Source of the DNA: Treponema bryantii
GTDB taxonomy: Bacteria; Spirochaetota; Spirochaetia; Treponematales; Treponemataceae
Direction: 5' to 3'
Assembly (NCBI RefSeq): GCF_900111035.1
Contig: NZ_FOFU01000008.1
Location: 62,001 to 126,000, forward strand
Length of the DNA stretch: 64,000 nucleotides
The notes under the pieces are model-generated. The model was not told the DNA's origin, ran no database searches, and worked only from the letters and a program-made list of their open reading frames with translations. Below, one piece after another: positions 47,838 through 55,659 of the stretch. How positions within the stretch are numbered: the stretch's first letter is position 1; each line of letters opens with the position of its first letter. Made by a program: the position numbers and the translations under genes.

Positions 47838-48681
47838 AAATAAGCTTTCTGGTGAAGCCGGATTCGAAGAATATTATGCCGGCCTTTATGGTGAACGCTG
47901 GCAGTCAATAAAGGAATCTTTCGCAGGAGAGGGAAGTGCTGTAGAGTATCATGTAACTGGGGCTGAAAAGTCATATTTTCTTGACAGTGCTTCTGTACTT
48001 GCTGCCTTGTGTCTTCCACTGGAAGGTGCAACTGATATTCTTGATTTATGTGCAGCTCCTGGTGGAAAAACTTTAGTACTTGCTTCAAGAATGCCAGTGG
48101 ATGCAAACCTTTCTTCAAATGAACGTTCTCCTGAACGTAAGCATCGTCTCTCTGTTGTTGTAGAAACCTGTCTTCCGACTTCTATTTCTGAACGTGTAAA
48201 AACTTCCTGTAGTGATGGAGCTACCTGGTGTACAAGACAGAGCGAATGTTTTGATCGAATTCTTCTTGATGCTCCGTGTTCTTCTGAACGTCATGTAATT
48301 GCTGATCCAAAATATCTTAATTCATGGTCACCATCCCGAATAAAAACTGTTACAACAGAACAATGGTCTTTACTTTCTTCTGCCTATCGTCTGCTAAGTC
48401 CGGAAGGAATTCTTTTATATTCAACCTGTGCACTGTGTCCTGAAGAAAATGACGGTATGATAGAACGGCTTTATAAAAAGTTTAATAAGGAAGGTGATGC
48501 TTTTGCTCTTATGTCACCTGCACCCGATCTTTCTGAGATTTCAGATTTTGCTCAAATAACTCTTCCTGGTTTTGAACAGACTAAATATGGCTATATGATT
48601 ATGCCTGATAAACAGAATGGTGCAGGTCCGATATATTTTTCAATCATCAAAAAAAATAAATCCTGTGCTAAAAGTCTGTGA
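47818..48681 (+). CDS. RNA 5-methylcytosine methyltransferase (RsmB/NSUN type)
   Basis: A 287-aa enzyme. SAM-binding LDLCAAPGGKTL lies near 80-91. The motif IV cysteine is in LLDAPCSSERH near 155 and the motif VI nucleophile in LYSTCALCPEEN near 202. It lacks the N-terminal RNA-binding domain of RsmB and looks like the short YebU/NSUN4-like forms that act on rRNA. The ATG lies inside the NagZ-like gene in another frame, behind GAGGCAGG, so the two are co-translated. rRNA rather than tRNA target is a guess. Confidence 0.88.
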   Translation: MKQKSAKNKLSGEAGFEEYYAGLYGERWQSIKESFAGEGSAVEYHVTGAEKSYFLDSASVLAALCLPLEGATDILDLCAAPGGKTLVLASRMPVDANLSSNERSPERKHRLSVVVETCLPTSISERVKTSCSDGATWCTRQSECFDRILLDAPCSSERHVIADPKYLNSWSPSRIKTVTTEQWSLLSSAYRLLSPEGILLYSTCALCPEENDGMIERLYKKFNKEGDAFALMSPAPDLSEISDFAQITLPGFEQTKYGYMIMPDKQNGAGPIYFSIIKKNKSCAKSL

Positions 48682-48711
48682 AAAATCTTATTAATTCTAC
48701 AATATAAAGCC

Positions 48712-48739
48712 TTGATTTTTTTGTAATATCCTTCATAAT
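48712..48739 (+). promoter_or_regulatory. Promoter of the GAF-HD-GYP gene, leaderless type
   Basis: TTGATT (48712-48717), 16-bp spacer, CATAAT (48734-48739). Seven bases separate the -10 box from ATG 48747, and no ribosome site is visible. Confidence 0.5.
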
Positions 48740-48746
48740 AGATTGT

Positions 48747-49994
48747 ATGGCTGAGAAGAAACATGAAGACAGATTGCAGCGCATTATAGAAATTGAGCGC
48801 GAACTCGGAGAAATTCAGGACGTTGATGTTCTTCTTGAACGTATACTTACTGAGACAAGAAAAATTGTAAATGCTGATGCCGGATCAATTTATGTTGTTG
48901 AAGGCGACAAACTTAAAATTAAATGTGGACATAATGATACTTTCTTAAAGGAGCTTGCTCCTGGAGAAAAACTTCCTTATACAAGTTTTTCATTTCCAAT
49001 CAACGAAAAACAGATTTGTGGTTATGTAGCTCTTTCTGGTAAGCCATTAAACATTAAAGACTGTTATAGAATTTCAGAATCTAAGCCATATAAATTCAAT
49101 AAAAATACAGATATTACAACTGATTACCGTACAAAATCAATGTATACCATTCCGTTAAAGATGGCTAACGGTAATCTTCTTGGTATTCTTCAGATTATCA
49201 ATGCCAAAGATGAAAACGGAAAAATAATTACTTTTGATCAGGATGCAGAAATGCTTATTGCACACTTTGCATCAAGTGCAGTTCAGGCTTTACAGCATGC
49301 TTATCTTACTGCAAACATGGTAAAGCGAATGCTTAAGATGGCAGAGTTCCGTGATCCAAAAGAAACATATCCTCATATTGAACGTGTTTCTTCTTATTCT
49401 CTTGAAATCTATGACCGCTGGGCATTCAATCATAATATTCCTGAAGCAGAAATTCACCGATACCGCGATAATCTAAAAATTGCAGCCAAGTTCCATGATG
49501 TCGGAAAGGTTGGTATTTCTGATGTAATCCTTAAAAAAGCTTTCCCTCGTTTTACAGATGAAGAGCGAAATATTATGAAGGGACATACCTGTATTGGAGC
49601 TCAACTTTTTGAACCACCAGAGTCACTTCTCGATATAATGTCACAGGAAGTTGCGCTTCATCATCATGACCGCTGGGATGGTGGTGCTTCTGGTTATCCG
49701 GGAAGAATTTCGTTAAGTGATTTTTCTGTTAAGGATGGAATTGTTCCAATTACAGAGCCTTTGAGTGGAAAAGATATTCCGCTTTCTGCTCGAATTGTTG
49801 CAGTTGCAGATGTATTTGATGCTTTGAGTCACAAAAGGTGTTATAAGGAAGCATGGACAATTGAAGATGCGTTCACAGAGATTATGAATAACTCTGGAAC
49901 TCAGTTCGATCCTGAAGTTGTTCTTGCCTTTATGCAGGTAAAAGACCGAATCTGTTCTATTCAGATGGCTTTCCCTGACGAGCCTGAAGACTAA
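48747..49994 (+). CDS. GAF-HD-GYP phosphodiesterase
   Basis: A 415-aa soluble protein. An N-terminal helix leads to a GAF domain (about 20-190; VNADAGSIYVVEGDKL, GILQIINAK). The HD-GYP domain has the HD pair in KFHDVGKVG near 247 and HHHDRWDGGASGYPG near 305-318, with an insertion between the two. It probably degrades c-di-GMP under control of a ligand bound by GAF. The last 13 codons overlap the opposite-strand DUF188 gene, and the terminator lies inside that gene. Confidence 0.93.
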   Translation: MAEKKHEDRLQRIIEIERELGEIQDVDVLLERILTETRKIVNADAGSIYVVEGDKLKIKCGHNDTFLKELAPGEKLPYTSFSFPINEKQICGYVALSGKPLNIKDCYRISESKPYKFNKNTDITTDYRTKSMYTIPLKMANGNLLGILQIINAKDENGKIITFDQDAEMLIAHFASSAVQALQHAYLTANMVKRMLKMAEFRDPKETYPHIERVSSYSLEIYDRWAFNHNIPEAEIHRYRDNLKIAAKFHDVGKVGISDVILKKAFPRFTDEERNIMKGHTCIGAQLFEPPESLLDIMSQEVALHHHDRWDGGASGYPGRISLSDFSVKDGIVPITEPLSGKDIPLSARIVAVADVFDALSHKRCYKEAWTIEDAFTEIMNNSGTQFDPEVVLAFMQVKDRICSIQMAFPDEPED

Positions 49995-50460
49995 TCAGTT
50001 TGTGTATAACCTTATCAAAAGAGTTCGCGAATGCCGCGAACTTTTTTTTGTCATAACCTTCATGGTAATGTTTTACAAGCCCGATTTCTGCAAGCTGCTT
50101 ATCAAAATCACTAACTGAAAGGCGCTCTTTTATCATTTCACGGGTAAACTCTGTACCTCTGTCATTTATTGTACAAATTCCGCATTCAACTAAACGGTCT
50201 GCAAAAACAATATCTCTGGTAATTACGAGATCGCCAGATTTACAGTTTTCAAAAATATAATTATCAGCGGCGTCTTTCCCGCTGTTACAAACTGCCATTT
50301 CATAAGTACCGGCCGCAGCATCACAGCCAATTTTTTTATTTGCTGCAAAAACAACACGTAGACCGAGTTTGTTTCCCATTTTTACAGTGTGATTTCTAAC
50401 GAGAGAAGGGCAGGAATCTGCATCTACCCAGATAGTGATTTTATTTTCAGGATTATCCAA
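49957..50460 (-). CDS. YaiI/DUF188 family protein
   Basis: A 167-aa protein with the PIN-like family start IWVDADSCPSLVR, AANKKIG near 39, AADNYIFENC near 64, and the DLVITRDIVFADRL block near 76. The fold suggests a nuclease, but activity is unproven for the family. It starts at a TTG, eight bases after AAGGTA, and its start nearly touches the zapA stop, so it is the last gene of the infC operon. The 3' end overlaps the convergent GAF-HD-GYP gene by 38 bases. Confidence 0.88.
   Translation of the reverse strand: MDNPENKITIWVDADSCPSLVRNHTVKMGNKLGLRVVFAANKKIGCDAAAGTYEMAVCNSGKDAADNYIFENCKSGDLVITRDIVFADRLVECGICTINDRGTEFTREMIKERLSVSDFDKQLAEIGLVKHYHEGYDKKKFAAFANSFDKVIHKLISLQARQGKPSE
50023..50049 (+). 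terminator. GAF-HD-GYP terminator inside the opposing gene
   Basis: GTTCGCG (50023-50029) pairs with CGCGAAC (50035-50041), then eight T. It lies about 30 bases past the GAF-HD-GYP stop, within the coding sequence of the minus-strand DUF188 gene. Confidence 0.85.
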
Positions 50461-50462
50461 TG

Positions 50463-50777
50463 CTAGAGTACCTTGTCGATTTTATCAATCATATTCTGTG
50501 TACGGCGTTCAATTTCAAGAGTGTCCATGTCGTTTTCAACAGGAACATATTCACCGTTTTCCATTGCAACTTTTGCCTGCTTTTCTTTGTAAAGCTCATC
50601 GCAAATCATAATGCCCGAAAGAATTGCAGTTTGAAGAGGATTTTTGATTGAATCGATTTTATTTACGTCGTCTGTGATTCTTTTGTAGTAGCCTAAAAGC
50701 TTTTCGAGATATTCGTTATCTTCATTTGCCTGGATTGTAAAAGAAGTTCCAAGCATTTCAATCTTTAATTTTCCCAT
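50463..50777 (-). CDS. zapA: Cell-division protein ZapA
   Basis: A 104-aa protein that bundles FtsZ filaments at the division site. It has the N-terminal IEMLGTSFTIQANEDNEYLEKLL strand-helix and the C-terminal coiled coil expected of ZapA; length is typical. Its ATG directly abuts the stop codon of the upstream coiled-coil gene, so the two are made together. Membership in the infC-rpmI-rplT operon links division to translation gene expression, an arrangement I infer rather than know to be conserved. Confidence 0.87.
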   Translation of the reverse strand: MGKLKIEMLGTSFTIQANEDNEYLEKLLGYYKRITDDVNKIDSIKNPLQTAILSGIMICDELYKEKQAKVAMENGEYVPVENDMDTLEIERRTQNMIDKIDKVL

Positions 50778-51332
50778 TTAGAAAATATCAAAGCCTAAGC
50801 CGTCGTGATTGTCATCTTCCGGAGTTTCGATTTCTTCTTCACTCTCGAAAGTTTCTTCTACAAAATTCTGAGTAAGTGCTTGTTCTGGGGTTGATTCCGG
50901 CATAACTGGTACTTCATTAGACTGTGGTACAGTTTCCATTGTACTGAAGCTTGGTGTGCTCTGAACAGGAGCAACTGCCGGTTTTTGAGTTTCTGCCTGT
51001 GGGACTGGGGTCGTCTGTACAACTGGTTTTGGTTCAACCAGAGTCTGTACAGCAGGTTTAGCAGCCTGACCACCCTGATTCATCTGAGTTGCAGTTTTTA
51101 AAACTGTGTTCTCAATTGAATTAAGACGGTCAAGCGCCTTTTTGATTCCATTCTCGATCTGGCTCTGATCTGATTCAAAAGAAGAAAGCTGCTCCGACTT
51201 CGCAGAAAGCGCATTTGTGAGCTCGGTACATTTATTGCGCAGAGCATCGTTTTCTGCCTGTAGCTGTTGGATTTTTGCAACAGCACTTTCAACCTTTTGT
51301 TCAAGAAGATAAACCTGATCGAGTGAAATCAT
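50778..51332 (-). CDS. Coiled-coil protein upstream of zapA
   Basis: A 184-aa soluble protein. Residues 1-85 form a coiled coil (LLEQKVESAVAKIQQLQAEND.., with a Glu/Asn/Gln-rich heptad pattern). Residues 90-150 are a flexible Pro/Gln/Val/Thr-rich linker (KPVVQTTPVPQAETQKP), and the end is acidic (EETFESEEEIETPEDDNHDG). The first part resembles ZapB in character though not clearly in sequence. Zero gap to zapA suggests a shared complex at the divisome. AAGGAAG precedes the ATG. Confidence 0.72.
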   Translation of the reverse strand: MISLDQVYLLEQKVESAVAKIQQLQAENDALRNKCTELTNALSAKSEQLSSFESDQSQIENGIKKALDRLNSIENTVLKTATQMNQGGQAAKPAVQTLVEPKPVVQTTPVPQAETQKPAVAPVQSTPSFSTMETVPQSNEVPVMPESTPEQALTQNFVEETFESEEEIETPEDDNHDGLGFDIF

Positions 51333-51344
51333 TTACAAACTTCC

Positions 51345-51704
51345 TTAAGCCTGTACAGCTTTCTTAGCTGCTTCAACAACAGCCTTGAATGCAACTGGGT
51401 CTTCAATAGCCATGTTAGAGAGAGCCTTGCGGTTCAATTTAATTCCGGCCTTGTTAACTCCGTTGATGAACTGTGAGTATGTCATTCCTTCTTCACGAAC
51501 AGCAGCGTTAATACGTGCAATCCAGAGAGTGCGGAATTCATGTTTTCTGTCGCGGCGGTCAACATATGCGTGACCGAGTGCTTTTGTTACAGCGTCTTTA
51601 GCTGGTTTGTAGTTTGATTTTCTGTCGCCACGGAAACCCTTAGCAAGCTTGAGGATCTTTACACGGCGATTCTTTCTCTTTGTTCCGTCTATTGCTCTTG
51701 ACAT
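51345..51704 (-). CDS. rplT: 50S ribosomal protein L20
   Basis: A 119-aa ribosomal protein binding 23S rRNA during assembly. It shows the family pattern [19 protein letters not shown] and [25 protein letters not shown] precedes the ATG; it follows rpmI by 12 bases. In other bacteria L20 represses this operon by binding the leader RNA; no clear L20 site was identified here. Confidence 0.98.
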   Translation of the reverse strand: MSRAIDGTKRKNRRVKILKLAKGFRGDRKSNYKPAKDAVTKALGHAYVDRRDRKHEFRTLWIARINAAVREEGMTYSQFINGVNKAGIKLNRKALSNMAIEDPVAFKAVVEAAKKAVQA

Positions 51705-51716
51705 CTTAAACTCCTA

Positions 51717-51917
51717 TTAACCGTAAGGAAGCATCTGCTTTCTGATTTTCTTTGCATCTGCTTCTGCTACATAACCTGCAGCGCGAAGATTTCTCTTTCT
51801 CTTAGGAGAACGTTTTGTCAAAATATGACGAAGGTTCTGCTTCTTGTGCTTAACTTTGCCAGATCCAGTAAGAGAGTATCTCTTTGCTGCTGACTTCTTT
51901 GTCTTCATCTTAGGCAT
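51717..51917 (-). CDS. rpmI: 50S ribosomal protein L35
   Basis: A 66-aa basic protein ([31 protein letters not shown]), the usual size and sequence of L35. It lies between infC and rplT, the classical order, with AAGGGG ahead of the ATG. Confidence 0.98.
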   Translation of the reverse strand: MPKMKTKKSAAKRYSLTGSGKVKHKKQNLRHILTKRSPKRKRNLRAAGYVAEADAKKIRKQMLPYG

Positions 51918-51928
51918 TTCTAAACCCC

Positions 51929-52471
51929 TTATTTTGCGGCTTTTGCTGAGATTGTCATTGACATGTTTCTACCATCCATTGCGGCAGGCTTATCAATGTT
52001 GTACGCCGAGGTAAGTCGCTTTAACACCTCATTCAGAACATCATAGCCGAGTTCAGTGTGGGCAAGTTCACGACCACGGAAACGGATTGTAACCTTAACC
52101 TTGTCACCCTCGTCAAGAAATTCCTGTATATGTTTGGCTTTTGTATCGAGATCTCCTGAGCCGATTTTTGGCTGCATGCGGATTTCCTTCAACTTTAATA
52201 CTTTCTGGTTCTTCTTGGAATCACGGAGCTTTTTTTCCTGTTCGAACTTGTATTTGCCATAATCAAGTATTTTACATACAGGTGGGTTAGCATTAGGTGA
52301 AACTTCAACAAGATCCAAGTCTCTGTCTTTAGCCATGTTGAGGGCTTCTGAAGTTGCAACGATGCCTAACTGATTTCCCTCGTCATCGATAAGACGAACC
52401 TCGCGGACGCGAATCATTTCGTTGATTCTCTGCCCATTACTTTTGTTGTTGTTATTATTCACGTATGCCAA
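51929..52471 (-). CDS. infC: Translation initiation factor IF-3
   Basis: A 180-aa factor with both IF3 domains: N-terminal [18 protein letters not shown] near 15 and [26 protein letters not shown] near 53, then the C-terminal [19 protein letters not shown] near 126. An extra Asn-rich head ([12 protein letters not shown]) precedes domain one. The reading frame has no ATG at the start; TTG 52471 lies four bases after AGGAGG and a GTG lies three codons later. Rare start codons allow IF3 to limit its own synthesis in E. coli (AUU there), so the same may hold here. Confidence 0.96.
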   Translation of the reverse strand: MAYVNNNNNKSNGQRINEMIRVREVRLIDDEGNQLGIVATSEALNMAKDRDLDLVEVSPNANPPVCKILDYGKYKFEQEKKLRDSKKNQKVLKLKEIRMQPKIGSGDLDTKAKHIQEFLDEGDKVKVTIRFRGRELAHTELGYDVLNEVLKRLTSAYNIDKPAAMDGRNMSMTISAKAAK

Positions 52472-52530
52472 TTATCCTCCTAGTGTTTGTTTGTAAAACA
52501 CATTTTTAAACATATAGCGTGTATCTTTAT

Positions 52531-52559
52531 ATTATATTTATTTTCTTATAGTGTGTCTA
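52531..52559 (-). promoter_or_regulatory. Promoter of the infC operon
   Basis: Minus-strand TAGACA (52554-52559), 17-bp spacer and TATAAT (52531-52536). It leaves a leader of about 53 bases with AGGAGG just before the start. Confidence 0.6.
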
Positions 52560-52607
52560 GTAAGTAACACAGTTCTTCATAAAAACTAAAACTGCATAGA
52601 AATCTAC

Positions 52608-52763
52608 AAAAATACATACAGAAATCGCGGGTCCCAGCGACGGCAAAAAAAATGAGGGTCTCCCCCCATCATTCGCTTGTAGCTGAGCCTTGCCAGCTCC
52701 TGCGCTGATGGGTCCTCCCTCATTTTTTCTTGCCTGCGTCCCACGATTTCTGTATGTATTTTT
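52608..52763. repeat. 156-bp nested inverted-repeat element
   Basis: Perfect 20-bp arms (52608-52627 and 52744-52763, core ACATACAGAAATCG) enclose a second pair (GGC-A8-TGAGGG with CCCTCATTTTTTCTTGCC) and a third (CCCATCA with TGATGGG). The GC-rich middle holds no gene. It fills most of the 338-base gap between infC and the THUMP methyltransferase gene. Looks like a miniature mobile element; no flanking target duplication could be confirmed. Confidence 0.8.
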
Positions 52764-52820
52764 GAATCACAATTTAATGTATACTATTACAAAATAATAA
52801 AAAAATATATATTTATTCTC

Positions 52821-53816
52821 ATGGCGGAATTTATATCTTCTTTTATAACCGGTTTTCAAAGTGTTGTGGAACAGGATCTCGGAAAACGCTTTAAGAATCT
52901 TAAAATACTTAATCTTTATGATGGACTTGTGCATTATCGTTTTGACGGGGATTCAAGAGAACTGGAAAAAATCATTTACTTCAATAATACATTCTTTGTC
53001 CTTAAAACAATGAAAGGGAAGGGACTTAGTTTTCCTTCTCTGGTTGGTTCTGTCTGTTCTGCTAAGAATTATTTTCTGGTTAATAAAGGAAGCTTCCGTG
53101 TTCGTTTTCAAAATGAAAATCAGTTTGCTAAGGTTGATAAAAATCTTACCCGCCGCGCCGAAGATTATGTGCTTCAGAATTCAAAACTAAAACTCGACCG
53201 TCTTTCTCCAACTAATGAAGTCTGGTTTTCTATCCGCCGTGAAGGTTTTGCTTTCTGTGGAGAGCTTATTTCTAAACGCGAGTTCACTGAAAAGAATCTG
53301 AACAAAGGAGAACTACGGCCGGAAATTGCATATCTTATCTGCTGTTTTGCTGATATCAAACCCGAAGATACAATTCTTGAACCTTTCTGTGGTTATGGAT
53401 CAATTCCTGTTCAGCTTGCAAAAAAGTTCCGTTTTGAAAAGCTTTATGTGAGTGATCTTGATCCTGAACGTGCAGCACAGACTTCAGAGCGCAAACAGCT
53501 TTCTGCACCGAATATTGAATGTTGTACCGCTGATGCTACTGTCCTAAGTCATATAGAAAATAAATCAATTTCTCTTGTAATTACAGATCCGCCATGGGGA
53601 TATTTTGAAGAGCTTCCGGATATTGAAGGCTTCTATATAAATATGTTCAAATCTTTTAATCGTGTTTTATCTGATAACGGACACCTTGTAATTCTTTCTG
53701 CCCGAAAAGAAGAACTGGAAAAAACTGCTGCTTCAACTGGCTTTAAAATAAAAAACAGCCTTCATACACTTGTAAATGGTAAGAAGGCTGGCGTTTATTA
53801 TATTGAACGTGCTTAG
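52821..53816 (+). CDS. THUMP-domain RNA guanine-N2 methyltransferase
   Basis: A 331-aa enzyme. Residues 1-150 form a THUMP-like RNA-binding region. The Rossmann domain has ILEPFCGYGSIPVQLA near 190 for SAM and the catalytic TDPPWGYFEEL near 256, the D-P-P-W signature of Trm11/Trm14/RlmL-type guanine-N2 methylases. Target RNA, tRNA or rRNA, cannot be told. There is no ribosome site before the ATG; TATATT lies seven bases upstream but with a poor -35. Confidence 0.85.
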   Translation: MAEFISSFITGFQSVVEQDLGKRFKNLKILNLYDGLVHYRFDGDSRELEKIIYFNNTFFVLKTMKGKGLSFPSLVGSVCSAKNYFLVNKGSFRVRFQNENQFAKVDKNLTRRAEDYVLQNSKLKLDRLSPTNEVWFSIRREGFAFCGELISKREFTEKNLNKGELRPEIAYLICCFADIKPEDTILEPFCGYGSIPVQLAKKFRFEKLYVSDLDPERAAQTSERKQLSAPNIECCTADATVLSHIENKSISLVITDPPWGYFEELPDIEGFYINMFKSFNRVLSDNGHLVILSARKEELEKTAASTGFKIKNSLHTLVNGKKAGVYYIERA

Positions 53817-53827
53817 TTAGAGTTCTG

Positions 53828-54856
53828 TTATTTTATTGGAGCAAGATACATAGGCAGCATGCTTGTTTCATTCATTGATTTCATAACTTCTACAGGAACT
53901 CCAAGCTGAGCTGCGGCTCTTGCATTTTCAAGTTCAAGAGCTTTGCCTGAAAGAATCTGAATGAAGCCCGAAGACTTTTTCTGATACTTATAGGTATTAA
54001 CCTTAATTCCAGGCATTTTAAGTTCTTTTTCTGCAAGATCGCGGAGCATGTTATCCCATGAATCAATTGCATCAATAAGTCTAAGATCAAGTGCCTGTTT
54101 TGCAGTATAAAGTCTTCCGTCAGAAATTTTGCAGCAGGTGTTGTACTGAATGCCACGATTTTTTGCAACGATTGAAACAAACTGATCATAGCATTCATCA
54201 CACATAGACTGCATGATAGCCTGCTGTTCTTCTGTGAAAGGTTCGTTGTAATTCATCATGTTTTTATTTTTACCAGAATGAATTGTCTTGGATTTAATTC
54301 CAATTTTCTCAAAAAGTCCTGTCAGATCAAAGGAAGTTCCCATCATAACACCGATACTGCCGGTAAGAGTATTGCGGTTTGCATAAATCTTAGTTCCAGC
54401 ACATGAAATGTAGTATCCGCCTGAAGCAGCAAGTGGTCCCTGATAAACATAAACTGGACGACCGGTTGTTTTATAATCATTTAAGGCAAGATAAACTTCA
54501 TCAGCCTGGTAAACTGCACCTCCAGGAGAATTGATAAAAACTGCAAGTGCTGCATTTTTATTATTTCTCTTTAGAGTCTGAATTGTATTCATGAGCCACT
54601 TCTGATTATAATTCTGATTGGCTTCAGAAATAGTTCCTTCAATATAAATAGCTGCAATGAAATTACGTTTGTATTCTTTTGCGGCATTCGGATCATAGGC
54701 ATCTGAATCTTCTGCAATACGATAGCTTCCATTAGCTGACTGTACATTTGAAGAAAAATCCTGATTCATTTTCCAGACTGTATAGCCTACATATCCACCA
54801 ATAATAATCAGAAGCATTATGAGAACAATAAGACCTGATTTTGTTGATTTTTTCAT
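53828..54856 (-). CDS. sppA: Signal peptide peptidase SppA
   Basis: A 342-aa membrane-anchored Ser-Lys protease that clears cleaved signal peptides. One N-terminal helix (10-29) anchors it. Motifs are INSPGGAVYQADEVY near 108, the Ser in PLAASGGYYISCAG near 143, GSIGVMMG near 166 and the catalytic Lys in HSGKNKNMMN near 193. The length matches the short SppA. The ATG overlaps the DUF975 stop (ATGA), so translation is coupled. Confidence 0.93.
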   Translation of the reverse strand: MKKSTKSGLIVLIMLLIIIGGYVGYTVWKMNQDFSSNVQSANGSYRIAEDSDAYDPNAAKEYKRNFIAAIYIEGTISEANQNYNQKWLMNTIQTLKRNNKNAALAVFINSPGGAVYQADEVYLALNDYKTTGRPVYVYQGPLAASGGYYISCAGTKIYANRNTLTGSIGVMMGTSFDLTGLFEKIGIKSKTIHSGKNKNMMNYNEPFTEEQQAIMQSMCDECYDQFVSIVAKNRGIQYNTCCKISDGRLYTAKQALDLRLIDAIDSWDNMLRDLAEKELKMPGIKVNTYKYQKKSSGFIQILSGKALELENARAAAQLGVPVEVMKSMNETSMLPMYLAPIK

Positions 54857-55569
54857 TCCGATAAATCCTCCGGTTTAATTCTTCCTGATTCAAGCGCCTC
54901 TTTCATAAGTGCATGATAAGCATTTACATAAGTCATGTTCATATATGGAAGAAGCCAGAAGTATAAAATTCCAAGAGTAAATACAGAAAGAAATGCCCAG
55001 CCGAGGAAGCTTAAATACATAATAAAAAGATCCAGTTTATGGCCTTTTGTTATTTCAATACTTATTCGCATTGCTTTACTTACTGAAACTTCTTTATATT
55101 CTGCAATAATATAGAACATTTGTGAGTATGCAATTGATTTAATGATTCCCGGAATGATAAACAGAAGGGTCCAGAGGAAAATCCATAAGAACTGCCATAA
55201 AACTGCAAGAGTCGCGCGGGCCCAGTTGTTAAAGCCTTCAATAAAATCAGAGAAAGAAACTGGCTCTGGAGAACGAGACATCTTTATATATAAGCAGATT
55301 GCTGCTACATCAATAATGGCACTTACAACCATGTTAATAATAGACGTGATGAAGGATGTTGAAGATGCTGTATCAATGGCATATGCTGCATCTGCATAAT
55401 TACCATTAAAAAGTGCTGTAAAATAACCGCTTTTATAAAGCTGCATTACATCAGGAATTGAAAAAACTGTTGATATTATTACAATAACAACTGTTACGAG
55501 AACAGGGATACCCCAACGACCAGCAAGCTGTTTTTTAGCAAAGTTCTTGTACTTTTTTCGTTCGAACAT
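54853..55569 (-). CDS. DUF975-type membrane protein
   Basis: A 238-aa inner-membrane protein with about five helices. It starts MFERKKYKNFAKKQLAGRWG, the Lys-rich opening of DUF975 proteins, and has WTLLFIIPGIIKSIAYSQMFYI near 135 and LGWAFLSVFTLGILYFWLLPY near 190, as the family does. I choose ATG 55569, nine bases after GGAG; a TTG at 55584 lies inside that ribosome site. Translationally coupled to sppA. Role unknown, perhaps membrane homeostasis. Confidence 0.82.
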   Translation of the reverse strand: MFERKKYKNFAKKQLAGRWGIPVLVTVVIVIISTVFSIPDVMQLYKSGYFTALFNGNYADAAYAIDTASSTSFITSIINMVVSAIIDVAAICLYIKMSRSPEPVSFSDFIEGFNNWARATLAVLWQFLWIFLWTLLFIIPGIIKSIAYSQMFYIIAEYKEVSVSKAMRISIEITKGHKLDLFIMYLSFLGWAFLSVFTLGILYFWLLPYMNMTYVNAYHALMKEALESGRIKPEDLSE

Positions 55570-55641
55570 AGTTTTTTTCTCCAAATAATTTTTTTTGCCT
55601 TATAATCATAATACTAAATGCGGGATATTTCAAAGAAATTT

Positions 55642-55650
55642 TGTTATAAT
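55642..55650 (+). promoter_or_regulatory. Extended -10 of dus, leaderless type
   Basis: TGTTATAAT (TGn plus TATAAT) ends nine bases before ATG 55660. No -35 match and no ribosome site. Confidence 0.5.
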
Positions 55651-55659
55651 ATTTAAGAT

